64,000 bases of DNA from CALBPI01 sp038531945 (GCA_038531945.1 JBCBBH010000001.1:1-64000), one strand, 5' to 3'; shown: positions 52,878 to 62,323, numbered from the stretch's first letter. Notes: generated from the sequence alone by a model not told the origin. Program-made: numbers and translations.

Positions 52878-53720
52878 ATGAGCCACGAAATGACCCACTG
52901 CATTCGATCACACGGTGGCCAACAAAGAACCTATCGGCATGATGCAGCCACAACTGAAACCGAGATGACATTCTCGGTGTTCGTGCCGGATGCTGGTCGG
53001 ACACAAACGCTGCCTGTCGTCTGGTTCCTGTCTGGCCTGACCTGCACGCCCGCCAATGTCACCGAGAAAGGCGAGTTTCGCCGAGCTTGCAGCGAGCTTG
53101 GAATCATCATGGTGGCACCAGACACATCACCACGCGGCGAGGCTGTTGCCGATGATCCCGATGGCGCTTACGACCTCGGTCTGGGAGCGGGTTTCTACGT
53201 CGATGCCACGGAGACGCCGTGGGCAGCGCACTATCAAATGCGCAGCTACATCGAAAACGAGTTGCCAACCGTACTCAGTGAGGTGTGCCCGGCCGATATG
53301 ACGCGTCAGTCGATCATGGGGCATTCGATGGGCGGTCATGGCGCGCTGACTATCGCTTTGAGAAATCCCGAACGATTCCAGAGTGTCTCCGCGTTTGCAC
53401 CGATATGCGCACCGATCCAATGTCCGTGGGGACACAAAGCACTCAACGCGTATCTTGGCGATGATCAACAAGCATGGCGCGAATACGACGCTTGTGAACT
53501 GATCTCCGATGGCGCAGCGGTCAACGCACTTTTGGTCGACCAGGGGACCGCCGACACGTTTGTCGACGACCAACTCAAGCCGCAGCTGCTGGAAGCCGTC
53601 TGCGAAGAAACAGGCCATCCGCTGACCCTGCGGCGCCAGTCCGACTACGATCATTCCTATTTTTTTGTTTCCTCCTTCATGGCCGAACACCTCCACTGGC
53701 ATCACAAACACCTGAAATGA
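52878..53720 (+). CDS. fghA: S-formylglutathione hydrolase
   Basis: A 280-residue cytoplasmic esterase D-type enzyme that hydrolyses S-formylglutathione to formate and glutathione, the last step of formaldehyde detoxification. The ATG at 52878 has CGGAGCC upstream. Seen: FSVFVPDAGRTQTLPVVWFLSGLTCT, TSPRGEAVADDPDGAYDLGLGAGFYVDA (the enzyme's hallmark region), YIENELPT, the nucleophile elbow IMGHSMGGHGAL, an Asp in LLVDQGTADTF, and a His in YDHSYFFVSSF. The partner formaldehyde dehydrogenase is not in the window. Confidence 0.95.
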   Translation: MSHEMTHCIRSHGGQQRTYRHDAATTETEMTFSVFVPDAGRTQTLPVVWFLSGLTCTPANVTEKGEFRRACSELGIIMVAPDTSPRGEAVADDPDGAYDLGLGAGFYVDATETPWAAHYQMRSYIENELPTVLSEVCPADMTRQSIMGHSMGGHGALTIALRNPERFQSVSAFAPICAPIQCPWGHKALNAYLGDDQQAWREYDACELISDGAAVNALLVDQGTADTFVDDQLKPQLLEAVCEETGHPLTLRRQSDYDHSYFFVSSFMAEHLHWHHKHLK

Positions 53721-53736
53721 TTAAGGGTTTTCCCTG

Positions 53737-53773
53737 ATTGAATTTCTCTATCGGGCCAATTAGACAGTTCAAT
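53737..53773 (+). promoter_or_regulatory. OxyR-like binding site upstream of katG
   Basis: ATTG-N7-CTAT-N7-ATTA-N7-CAAT with exact spacing: 12 of 16 consensus positions, and the same outer tetrads as the ahpC site (xTTG ... CAAT). A possible -10, TATGCT, lies at 53795-53800. The site should allow peroxide induction of katG. Confidence 0.6.
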
Positions 53774-53840
53774 TCTGCGACCGTAATAAATCGCTATGCT
53801 TTTCCGGCGATTAGATTTCTGACCCGACAGGAGGTTACGC

Positions 53841-56132
53841 ATGGATTTCGCAAGAACGCTGCTCGCAACAGCAGTGGTTTCGGTGGGCGCACTCGCAGCG
53901 TCAGCACCGGCCGCCGCCCAAAACGAGCCCAAACCCAACAGCTTTTGGTGGCCGGACCAGATCGACCTGAGTCCGCTGCGCGCACACAGCGCCGAGTCCA
54001 ACCCATACGGTGAAGACTTCGACTACGCCGCAGCGTTCGCGACGCTGGATCTGGCGGCGGTGAAACAAGACATCGAAGCAACCCTGACCGACTCACAAGA
54101 CTGGTGGCCGGCAGACTGGGGCAACTATGGTCCCTTCTTTATTCGTATGGCATGGCACAGCGCAGGCACCTACCGGACGCTCGACGGTCGCGGCGGTGCG
54201 GCTGGCGGCCAAATGCGCTTCGAGCCGCTGAACAGCTGGCCCGACAACGGCAATCTCGACAAGGCGCGCCGCCTTTTGTGGCCGGTAAAGCAAAAATACG
54301 GCAGCAGCTTGTCGTGGGCAGACTTGATGGTCCTCGCCGGCAACGTCTCTCTCGAATCGATGGGATTTGAAACCTTCGGCTTTGCCGGTGGTCGCGAAGA
54401 CGATTGGGAAGCAGAGCTGGTCTACTGGGGTCCTGAGAAAAAATTTCTTGCAGATGAGCGCTACTCCGGCGATCGGAAACTGGCGAAGCCTTTGGCCGCT
54501 GTACAAATGGGTCTGATCTACGTCAACCCGGAAGGCCCGAACGGCAACCCTGATCCGCTAGCTGCCGCTCGCGACATTCGCGAGACCTTTGGCCGCATGG
54601 CGATGAACGACGAAGAAACCGCAGCGCTGATCGCGGGTGGGCACACCTTCGGCAAAGCCCACGGTGCGGCTAAACCTGAAGATTGCCTGTCAGTAGAGCC
54701 TGCCGGTGAGAGCCTCGAGCAACAAGGCTTCGGCTGGAAGAACAGCTGTGGCAAAGGCAACGCGGAAGACACCATCACCTCCGGACTGGAAGGTGCATGG
54801 TCAGCTGCACCTACAGCCTGGACGATGCAATACCTGCAAAATCTCTATGGTTATGAGTGGGTGAAAACGAAGAGCCCTGCGGGTGCCACGCAGTGGATCC
54901 CGGCCAATGGCGATGCCAGCAATCTGGTACCTGACGCGCACGTCGCCGGCAAACGCCACGCGCCGATCATGTTCACGACAGATCTCGCGCTTCGCGAAGA
55001 TCCGAGCTACCGCGAAATCACGACTCGTTTCCTGGAAAACCCCAAGGATTTCGAACTCGCGTTCGCGAAGGCCTGGTTCAAACTGACGCACCGTGACATG
55101 GGTCCGCGTGCCCGCTATGTCGGCGCCGACGTCCCGAGCGAAGTGCTGTTGTGGCAAGACCCGGTACCAGCCGTCGACCACAAATTGATCACAGCGCGTG
55201 ACGCCGAAAAACTGAAAGCTGACATCCTGGCAACTGGTCTCAGCGTTCAGGAGCTCGTCAGCACCGCATGGGCGGCAGCATCGAGCTTCCGTGGCACCGA
55301 CATGCGCGGTGGTGCGAATGGCGCTCGCATCCGTCTTGCGCCGCAGAAAGACTGGGCAGTGAATAATCCGGCGGTGATCGCGAAGGTTGTTGCTGCGCTG
55401 GAAGACGTTCAGAGTGACTTCAATCGTCGCGCGCGCGGCGGCAAGCAGGTGTCTCTGGCTGATCTGATCGTGCTGGGTGGTAACGCCGCGATCGAACAGG
55501 CAGCTGCAGCCGGTGGCTTCGAAGTGACGGTACCTTTCGTCGCTGGCCGTAGCGATGCGACCCAGGAGCAAACCGATGTCGGTTCGTTCTCGGTTCTGGA
55601 ACCGACCGCGGATGGTTTCCGCAACTACTTTGCAGGCGACAACAACCAGTCGCCAGCCGATATGATGGTTGAGAAAGCCAACCTGTTGACGCTGACGATT
55701 CCGGAAATGACCGCGTTAGTCGGCGGCATGCGTAGCCTGGGCGCGAACACCGATGGTGCGACACATGGCGTGTTCACCGATCAGCCGGGCGTTCTCAGCA
55801 CGGACTTTTTCGCAAGCCTTCTGGACATGTCCACGGCTTGGAGCAAGGCTGAGGACTACGGTGACGGTATTTACCAAGGACGTGACCGTGTCACCGGCGA
55901 GTTGAAGTTCACTGCAACGCCGGTCGATCTGATGTTCGGCTCGCACGCAGAGCTTCGCGCCATCGCGGAAGTCTACGCAGCGAATGACGGCGGAGCGCGC
56001 TTCGTCGGAGACTTTGTCGACGCGTGGAACAAAGTGATGATGCTCGATCGTTTCGACGTCAACGCTGATCAAATACAGACAGCGGAAGTTCGTCGCATCG
56101 AAGCGGAGCAAGTCGCTGCAGGCGATCGCTAA
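53841..56132 (+). CDS. katG: Exported catalase-peroxidase
   Basis: A 763-residue haem enzyme removing hydrogen peroxide by catalase and peroxidase reactions. The distal pocket is IRMAWHSAGTYR with Arg102, Trp105 and His106, followed by MGLIYVNPEGPNG with the Tyr of the Met-Tyr-Trp adduct. LIAGGHTFGKAHGA carries the proximal His, and the second, gene-duplicated half follows from about 450. The N-terminus has a cleavable signal peptide (LLATAVVSVGALAASAPAAAQ), so this is the periplasmic KatG type (like KatP). AGGAGG is the ribosome site. A strong terminator ends the gene. Confidence 0.97.
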   Translation: MDFARTLLATAVVSVGALAASAPAAAQNEPKPNSFWWPDQIDLSPLRAHSAESNPYGEDFDYAAAFATLDLAAVKQDIEATLTDSQDWWPADWGNYGPFFIRMAWHSAGTYRTLDGRGGAAGGQMRFEPLNSWPDNGNLDKARRLLWPVKQKYGSSLSWADLMVLAGNVSLESMGFETFGFAGGREDDWEAELVYWGPEKKFLADERYSGDRKLAKPLAAVQMGLIYVNPEGPNGNPDPLAAARDIRETFGRMAMNDEETAALIAGGHTFGKAHGAAKPEDCLSVEPAGESLEQQGFGWKNSCGKGNAEDTITSGLEGAWSAAPTAWTMQYLQNLYGYEWVKTKSPAGATQWIPANGDASNLVPDAHVAGKRHAPIMFTTDLALREDPSYREITTRFLENPKDFELAFAKAWFKLTHRDMGPRARYVGADVPSEVLLWQDPVPAVDHKLITARDAEKLKADILATGLSVQELVSTAWAAASSFRGTDMRGGANGARIRLAPQKDWAVNNPAVIAKVVAALEDVQSDFNRRARGGKQVSLADLIVLGGNAAIEQAAAAGGFEVTVPFVAGRSDATQEQTDVGSFSVLEPTADGFRNYFAGDNNQSPADMMVEKANLLTLTIPEMTALVGGMRSLGANTDGATHGVFTDQPGVLSTDFFASLLDMSTAWSKAEDYGDGIYQGRDRVTGELKFTATPVDLMFGSHAELRAIAEVYAANDGGARFVGDFVDAWNKVMMLDRFDVNADQIQTAEVRRIEAEQVAAGDR

Positions 56133-56159
56133 ACCGATCACACTGCGAGCGTAACAAGA

Positions 56160-56192
56160 GCCCCGTAGCTGTTTGGCTGCGGGGCTTTTTTT
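56160..56192 (+). terminator. Rho-independent terminator of katG
   Basis: A 10-bp stem GCCCCGTAGC (56160-56169) with GCTGCGGGGC (56176-56185), one G-T pair, a 6-base loop, and seven T (56186-56192). The T-run overlaps the stop codon of the convergent DUF917 gene. Confidence 0.93.
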
Positions 56193-57300
56193 ATCCCATC
56201 GGTTGGTGGAACTTGGCGAGTGTCTCCACCGGCCGGAAATCGACGTCAAAACCGAAACAACGTGGTGCGACAACGTCCAGTGCATTCGATTGACGGTAAA
56301 AATCCGGGCAACCGACCGCGATAACGCTCACCCTTTGACCGAAACGCAGCCGCTCCGCGTTAACGGGTTTTGCCGTCTCGAAGTCGAGCAGAGTGATCAA
56401 ATCCGGCACCGTCGCGAGCACCCGGTCTCCCTGTTTCGCCATCAGGTACTCGTTCTTGATTGACAGAGTCAACGGTTCCGTATTCGCGCCGAACGGCTCG
56501 ATCACCGCCGCCCCGATGTCGTAACCACCGACGATTCGAGTCTCATAGTCGACAACTTTGCCGGTGAACAAGTGATGCGCGTCGCCGTAAATTGAGTCCC
56601 CGAAAGAAGCGTTGAGCGGCGACAGTAACTGGTGTGCGTTACCTCGATGCTCGCGCAGCAATCGACCGAGCCCGATGGCGAAGGAAATCGTATCCGGAAC
56701 CACCGCGCGCTTGAGCTCAGCACCCGACATCGGATGTTCAACGGCGGTAATCATGCCGCCCATCGCCTGCGCCAGGAAGCGAATATGACGTTCGTAGGTT
56801 GCCGGGTCGCGCGTATTTAGCGTCGCGACGTTGCACTCGTAGTCAATCACGACCGCGGGTGTCGGTGAAATACCAGCAATCGGGAAAGTCATCATCTGCG
56901 CTTCAGGTAGCGCGCGCCCCATACCATCTCCATCGACCAGTGGAATACCGCGAATCGCAGCCGCGATAATCGGCACCAAGGAGTTTCCGCCGCCCACCTC
57001 GAACGATACGATCGCATCGAGCGTGCGTTGGTGCAGTGCTTCGAAGGCATCGAGGGCTTTCACGATGTCTCTGACCGAGGGCAACAACTCGAGACTTACC
57101 GACGGTGCGCCGACCCCGCCAATCGTCGCAACAAACGCGTCGTCCGACAGTGCGGTCGGCGTGATCAGCGGCACCGTACGATCGCTGCCGAGGACCTCAC
57201 GGGCGAGCAACAGCGAGACATAGGGATCACCGCCACCGCCGGTGGCGAGAAACACCGAACCAAGCGACAGATCGTCGAGCATGGACCGATCAATCTTCAT
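56191..57300 (-). CDS. DUF917 (S-methyl-thiohydantoin desulfurase-like) protein
   Basis: A 369-residue cytoplasmic protein. FLATGGGGDPYVSLLLAREVL at the start and FEVGGGNSLVPIIAAAIRGIPLVDGDGMGRALPEAQMMTF in the middle (given here only as landmarks) mark the family. The DUF917 family is associated with thiohydantoin and hydantoin metabolism and often adjoins HyuA. Its start overlaps the HyuA stop in ATGA, so the two are coupled. Whether it is an enzyme alone or a HyuA partner cannot be decided from sequence. Confidence 0.88.
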   Translation of the reverse strand: MKIDRSMLDDLSLGSVFLATGGGGDPYVSLLLAREVLGSDRTVPLITPTALSDDAFVATIGGVGAPSVSLELLPSVRDIVKALDAFEALHQRTLDAIVSFEVGGGNSLVPIIAAAIRGIPLVDGDGMGRALPEAQMMTFPIAGISPTPAVVIDYECNVATLNTRDPATYERHIRFLAQAMGGMITAVEHPMSGAELKRAVVPDTISFAIGLGRLLREHRGNAHQLLSPLNASFGDSIYGDAHHLFTGKVVDYETRIVGGYDIGAAVIEPFGANTEPLTLSIKNEYLMAKQGDRVLATVPDLITLLDFETAKPVNAERLRFGQRVSVIAVGCPDFYRQSNALDVVAPRCFGFDVDFRPVETLAKFHQPMG

Positions 57301-58868
57301 TGCGTCGATGCCTTTTGACTGGCCGCGTTCGGATCGATATCGCCGATGACTTTGACGCGCAGGCGTGTGGTCCTGCCGCTCATATAGGCAATGGGCGTCT
57401 CCTGTATATCCGCAACGCGCAGTGTTGGTTCTGCTGCGCCTGCCGCCAAGGCGGTTTTGGTCGCGGCCGCCGTGACGGTTTTCAGCGCCGCATCACGACC
57501 GACGCTGTCGTAGGAAACGAGCGATTCGGATTCGCCGCCGACTTGCGCGATGGCAGCACCGATCGCGTTCGCAACATCTGCGTGCTCCGGCCGAAGCGTC
57601 TCAGACGCACCTGCGAGCGGCTCGGACACCAAAATCGCTCCTCCGCCGACGAGTATCACGGGCAGTGGATCACGACTCGGCCGCATTTGCTCAATCGTAT
57701 GGTTCAGCATGTCCCGCATCGTCGCACGCGCCGTACTGACGACTGCTTTGTCGATTTGGGAGACCGCTGCCGGCGTTCCAACATCGGCCAAACCCGCTGC
57801 AACAACGATATCGGTCGCTGTCAGCGTGTCGCCGCCGAACACCAGACCTTCCTGCATCAGTCGATGCCCGACGGACTGCGGTCCGACGCGATGGCCAGAA
57901 TCGCTCACCTCACTGCCACCGCCCAAACCCAGAGCGAGGATATCCGGCATCCGAAAGTTCGTTCTGACGCCGCCCACCTCGATTACCGTGTTCGACTCAC
58001 GTGGAAAACCATTCTGCAATACGCCGACGTCGCTGGTGGTCCCGCCGATGTCCACGACAATCGCGTCACTCACACCTGTCAGCTTGCATGCACCTCGGAG
58101 TGAGTTGGTTGGTCCCGATGCGAAGGTCAACGCCGGGAAGTTGCGCGCAAACTCTGCGGTCATCAGCGTGCCATCGTTCTGACTGATGTAGAAAGGACAG
58201 TCGAGTCCACGCCCTGCAATGGCCGCAACAAACGCATCGACGACGCGCCCGGCAAACGACAGCAAACTCGCATTGAGCAGCGCCGCGTTCTCGCGTTCAA
58301 GCAATCCGAGCTGCCCCATTGCGTAAGACTCGCTGACTTGCACGTCGGGTAATTCTGCGCTGATACTTTCTGCCAGCCTCCGCTCAAGCTCCGGATTCAA
58401 TGGCGCGAATACCGACGACAAACACACGGCGCGTGTGCCACTCGTACCGAGCTCATCGATTAACCGATTCACCTGCCCGGAATCCATCGGCGCCAGCGAG
58501 CTACCATCGTAAAGCCAGCCACCATCGAGCATGTGCACGCCGGCTTTCACTTTGGCGGCAAGGTCCTCTGGCCAACCCACAAAGGGCGGTAAATCTTCGC
58601 CTGAGGGCAAGCCGATTCGCACGGCACTGACCGGTTGCAGCTCCCTGCGCTCGACGACCGCGTTCGTGAACTGCGTTGTCCCTAACATCACGGCTTCGAT
58701 TCGAGCATCGTCAGCCGATACAGAATCGAGCAAATGATCGAGCGCGTCGGTCGTGCCGGAAAAAATATCTGCAGTCGTTGGGCGTTTGGTGGTTGCAACA
58801 ATACGATCACCATCCATCAGCACCGCGTCCGTGTGCGTGCCACCTACATCGATACCCACACGTCTCAC
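57297..58868 (-). CDS. Hydantoinase/oxoprolinase A-type (HyuA) subunit
   Basis: A 523-residue ATP-dependent hydantoinase/5-oxoprolinase subunit. I start it at the GTG at 58868, which overlaps the permease stop in GTGA and has GGAGG upstream. Seen: RRVGIDVGGTHTDAVLM, the ATP-binding phosphate-1 loop of the actin-like fold, LGTTQFTNAVVERREL, DIGGTTSDVGVLQNGFP, and LGLGGGSEV. No HyuB subunit gene is present; DUF917 stands in its place. Substrate could be a hydantoin, oxoproline or thiohydantoin, imported by the adjoining permease. Confidence 0.9.
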   Translation of the reverse strand: MRRVGIDVGGTHTDAVLMDGDRIVATTKRPTTADIFSGTTDALDHLLDSVSADDARIEAVMLGTTQFTNAVVERRELQPVSAVRIGLPSGEDLPPFVGWPEDLAAKVKAGVHMLDGGWLYDGSSLAPMDSGQVNRLIDELGTSGTRAVCLSSVFAPLNPELERRLAESISAELPDVQVSESYAMGQLGLLERENAALLNASLLSFAGRVVDAFVAAIAGRGLDCPFYISQNDGTLMTAEFARNFPALTFASGPTNSLRGACKLTGVSDAIVVDIGGTTSDVGVLQNGFPRESNTVIEVGGVRTNFRMPDILALGLGGGSEVSDSGHRVGPQSVGHRLMQEGLVFGGDTLTATDIVVAAGLADVGTPAAVSQIDKAVVSTARATMRDMLNHTIEQMRPSRDPLPVILVGGGAILVSEPLAGASETLRPEHADVANAIGAAIAQVGGESESLVSYDSVGRDAALKTVTAAATKTALAAGAAEPTLRVADIQETPIAYMSGRTTRLRVKVIGDIDPNAASQKASTQ

Positions 58869-60124
58869 ACGCTCGACCTCCGAAACCGAGTCAGAATGAG
58901 ATAGAGGCTTGCCGAAACCACCATCGCATCGAGCGCGGCAATGCCCGAAACCGTCAGCCACCCGCCCGCCCCGGCTAGTGCAACACCGCTGCCAGCTGCC
59001 CACGCCATCAATGCCGTCGGCGAAACAGCGTCGACTTCGTCGAGATAGGTTTCCTGATACGCAGCGGGTCGTGCCAAAAAATGATCGACCACAATAACCC
59101 CTGCCACTGGCACGAATACGATGGAGAGATAAAACAGGAAATCCAGGAAGCGGTCGAGGATGTTCAGGAACGCTGCCAATGTCCCGAGAACACCAAGCGC
59201 CAGGGTCAATTTCAGAGTTGGTGCGTCGATGCTTGCCTGAACGCTCAGACCTGCGCTGTATAGATTCAGCGCATTCAAAACCCAGCTGCCCGCGATTACG
59301 AGCACAAAAGCGCCCCAGCCCAGACCCGCGGCCAACAAAATCTCAAGCAAGTCTCCGGAGCCCTGCAAGTCCGCTGCCAGCCCACCAGCGGTCATGACGA
59401 CGACCTGAACGACAAGATATGACAGCAGCGCCGTATACAAAGCACCCCGCCAGCCGCGAATGAAGCGCGTGATATCCGGCATGATGACGGCGCCGACGAT
59501 TACACCGCCCACGACAGCGGATACCGCGTGACCAAAACTCAACGTCGAAACGTCCGTCGACGCCATAGTTGCGCTCCAGTCGCGCTGACCCAGCGACGAC
59601 ACGAGAAATACACCAGTCACGAGGATCATGGCAGGCACCAGCCACATAGACAGTATGTTGATCGCTCGGAACCCGTAGATGGTTGTCATCGTCATCAGGA
59701 CTCCCGCGACCGCCTCGGCGATCCAGACAGGCATGTCCACGCCCAGAGCATCGCGTGACAAACGCACCACCGCATCGCCAAACAGATCGATATTCACACC
59801 GAACCAACCCAGCAGAGAAATCGCGAACGCGAGGTTTGCGACCGCCGCTCCGCGATGTCCGAACGCAATGCGTGTCAGCATGTAGGAGCTGAGATGCGTG
59901 CGTGTACCAATCGCACCGCACAGCGCGGCCAATGATGCAAGAATCGAGCAGCCGATGACGATCGCCCAAATCGCGTCGCGATTGTCCATCGCGAGGAACA
60001 CCTCCGCGCCCGTCAGAAACGTTGGTAGTGAAAAAGACACCATCGCGCTAACGAGGCCGACCCGCCACCATGCAACCTGGCGGTCCGCTGGCACCGGTCG
60101 GGTAGAGAACTCCTGGTCATCCAT
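58865..60124 (-). CDS. NCS1-type (cytosine/purine/hydantoin) permease
   Basis: A 419-residue, twelve-helix inner-membrane carrier. The ATG at 60124 has GGAGCC upstream. Landmarks: WRVGLVSAMVSFSLPTFLTGAEVF in helix 1, SSYMLTRIAFGHRGAAVANLAF, LLGWFGVNIDLFGDAV and PDITRFIRGWRGAL, all typical of CodB-like cytosine permeases. It is the first gene of the permease-HyuA-DUF917 operon, so its substrate is probably a nucleobase derivative or hydantoin. Confidence 0.9.
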   Translation of the reverse strand: MDDQEFSTRPVPADRQVAWWRVGLVSAMVSFSLPTFLTGAEVFLAMDNRDAIWAIVIGCSILASLAALCGAIGTRTHLSSYMLTRIAFGHRGAAVANLAFAISLLGWFGVNIDLFGDAVVRLSRDALGVDMPVWIAEAVAGVLMTMTTIYGFRAINILSMWLVPAMILVTGVFLVSSLGQRDWSATMASTDVSTLSFGHAVSAVVGGVIVGAVIMPDITRFIRGWRGALYTALLSYLVVQVVVMTAGGLAADLQGSGDLLEILLAAGLGWGAFVLVIAGSWVLNALNLYSAGLSVQASIDAPTLKLTLALGVLGTLAAFLNILDRFLDFLFYLSIVFVPVAGVIVVDHFLARPAAYQETYLDEVDAVSPTALMAWAAGSGVALAGAGGWLTVSGIAALDAMVVSASLYLILTRFRRSSV

Positions 60125-60231
60125 GACTGGGCTCCAGCAAAGAGACAAGCGGAGTAGAGATCGGCAACACCGGTGATTTCGCGACTGAAGACCTGCTATG
60201 TTTACCGGCCATCGCCGGGCCTTTCAATATC

Positions 60232-61458
60232 GTGAAAGCTATTTCTCGCCGCAAAACCCGAATTCTGGCTTTGATCCTCGCGATGGCGGCGGTCGGTCGC
60301 GCCAGCGTAAGCGATGTCGAGCCACTGACAATCCCGAATGCCTCGCTACCCCATCTTGCGGTGACGACCGACGATAGCGTGGTCTTGAGTTGGGTCGAGT
60401 CCAATAGCGATACGAGCCGACTGCGCTATGCGCGCTTTCGCGCGGGCACTTGGAATTCACCGACAACGGTCGCAGAGGGTGACGATTGGTTCGTCAATTG
60501 GGCGGACTTTCCTTCCGTTGTGCCCATTACCGACTCGCTATGGGCAGCGCACTGGCTCCGAAAACGCGCGGGCGGGACGTATGCCTACGATGTCATGGTC
60601 TCGACCTCGCAGGACGATGGTCAAAGCTGGTCAGTACCGTTCTCACCGCACGACGATGGCACACCGACCGAACACGGCTTCGTCAGCCTGTTCTCGATCG
60701 ACAACCGATTGGCTGCAGTGTGGCTGGACGGGCGCAACACAGGCGGTGGCCATACGGACCACGACCATCATGCGCAAAACGGCGCGATGACCGTCAGAGC
60801 GGCCAGTTTCGACATCGATCACACACGCATCATGGATTCCGTGATCGACGCGAGGACCTGCGATTGCTGCCAGACAGACGTAGCTATCACCTCGAGTGGA
60901 CCTTTGGCTGTCTATCGAGACCGCTCTGACGAAAACGTGCGCGACATTTCCATCAGCCGATACACCGACGAAAGCTGGTCCGAGCCCAAAACGGTCGCGA
61001 ATGACGACTGGATCATCAATGGGTGTCCGGTCAATGGACCCTCGATCGCAGCCTCGGAAGACAGCGTCACCGTGGCTTGGTATACCGCACCGGACAAGCA
61101 ACCAGCGATTCGTGCTGCGTTATCACACGATGGCGGCGAATCTTTCCCGACGGTCGTCGAATTACCCAGCGACCGACCATTGGGTCGCGTGGCCACAGCA
61201 CACCTCGACGACGCCCGGCGCGCTATCATTTGGCTAGATCAAACCGGCGCAGCCACAGCGGACATCCAACTCGCAATCATCGACGCAGAGGGATCGGTTC
61301 AGCACCAAACCGTCGTTGCCAGCACCGTCCCGACCCGACGCTCAGGATTCCCACAACTGATTGCACACGCTCAGTCCCTGGTGCTTGCCTGGACGGACGT
61401 GCACCGCGGGGATTTGCGGGTACGTGTGAAATCGATACCTTTGCCACCCGAAGCGTAA
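60232..61458 (+). CDS. Sialidase-like beta-propeller protein with Cys/His cluster
   Basis: A 408-residue exported propeller with BNR/Asp-box repeats (STSQDDGQSWSVPFSP, SHDGGESFPTV). The start is a GTG at 60232, with no good ribosome site, inside the inverted repeat CTTTCA-N6-TGAAAG (60221-60238). A signal sequence RILALILAMAAVGRAS follows. Distinctive segments are HTDHDHHAQNG (four His), RTCDCCQT and NGCPVNGPS. They are absent from true sialidases and suggest metal binding. Real sialidase activity is unlikely. Divergent from the permease operon. Confidence 0.75.
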   Translation: MKAISRRKTRILALILAMAAVGRASVSDVEPLTIPNASLPHLAVTTDDSVVLSWVESNSDTSRLRYARFRAGTWNSPTTVAEGDDWFVNWADFPSVVPITDSLWAAHWLRKRAGGTYAYDVMVSTSQDDGQSWSVPFSPHDDGTPTEHGFVSLFSIDNRLAAVWLDGRNTGGGHTDHDHHAQNGAMTVRAASFDIDHTRIMDSVIDARTCDCCQTDVAITSSGPLAVYRDRSDENVRDISISRYTDESWSEPKTVANDDWIINGCPVNGPSIAASEDSVTVAWYTAPDKQPAIRAALSHDGGESFPTVVELPSDRPLGRVATAHLDDARRAIIWLDQTGAATADIQLAIIDAEGSVQHQTVVASTVPTRRSGFPQLIAHAQSLVLAWTDVHRGDLRVRVKSIPLPPEA

Positions 61459-61546
61459 TTGCACCACCGCTCATCCGAACCGTACGCCAGGACGAAGGTT
61501 TGGAGGATTCTTGCCGACATACCGATGTCTGCCCTGGGTTTCAGAT

Positions 61547-62176
61547 ATGACCGACAGTTCCGACTACAAGAAAAACACATTGGCATTAAGGCCAGCCAAC
61601 CCGGAGGGCAAAGGGCTACGCGGCTTCCTGAAGGATGCAGACGAGGTGGCGCCGCGAGGCGTCGTGGCGAAGCCACAACCGCAAATTCTTGCGGAATTTT
61701 TCACATCGATGCTCGTGTTGTCCGCACGATTCAGTCATAAGCCCGCCGTCGGCGTCGCCAATTATCTGTATTTCATCGACGGACACTGGTCACTCAGTCT
61801 GATCGCCCCGGATCAATGGTCCAAGGCGCGGCAGCAGGCATTCGCCGGCGTCTGCTCACTTCAACATGACCGCACCTGGACCATTCGTCTCGCCGAAACA
61901 TGGGACGATAAGAAGCCGGTGGTAGACGCCATTCGCCGTGCCTATGATGCATTCGCTGCAACGCTCGATCAGGACGGCACGCTCGAGGACATCCTGCCGT
62001 TTCACGTCGGCAACCTGCCCTACTACCAACGGTTGAACGCGAACGCACTCGGCAATTCCATCCGCGCGACGATGACGCTGGGCGACCAGCGAGACATTCC
62101 CACGCGGGAGTGGGCCCCCGCCCTGCCGAACTTCCAGGATATGGTCGACAGAGACGAGAACTCAACCGAATCCTGA
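61547..62176 (+). CDS. DUF2452 protein
   Basis: A 209-residue cytoplasmic protein starting at the ATG at 61547. LRPANPEGKGLRGFLKDAD, QILAEFFTSMLVLSARFSHKPAVGVANYLYFIDGHWSLSLIAPDQW-type sequence (only landmarks quoted) and HDRTWTIRLAE match the DUF2452 pattern that I know from marine Gammaproteobacteria. Function unknown; no catalytic residues recognised. It lies 88 bp downstream of the sialidase-like gene. Confidence 0.75.
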   Translation: MTDSSDYKKNTLALRPANPEGKGLRGFLKDADEVAPRGVVAKPQPQILAEFFTSMLVLSARFSHKPAVGVANYLYFIDGHWSLSLIAPDQWSKARQQAFAGVCSLQHDRTWTIRLAETWDDKKPVVDAIRRAYDAFAATLDQDGTLEDILPFHVGNLPYYQRLNANALGNSIRATMTLGDQRDIPTREWAPALPNFQDMVDRDENSTES

Positions 62177-62198
62177 CCACTCCGGGCGCCTCCAGAAA

Positions 62199-62220
62199 AC
62201 CGTAAGTTGACCGTAAGGTG
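62199..62220 (+). promoter_or_regulatory. Tandem 11-bp direct repeats upstream of a barrel gene
   Basis: ACCGTAAGTTG (62199-62209) and ACCGTAAGGTG (62210-62220), identical at 10 of 11 positions and in phase with one helical turn. This is the arrangement bound by OmpR/PhoB-type response regulators. It lies 104 bp upstream of the barrel start. Confidence 0.45.
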
Positions 62221-62323
62221 CGTTAGGTATGTCCGCGCTTCAATGGAGTTGAGATCTGCTTACCGACGAACCGCGCGGCTAAGCAGCTCTGGAGTCAATG
62301 ACAAAGCATCGGAGCAGAACATC

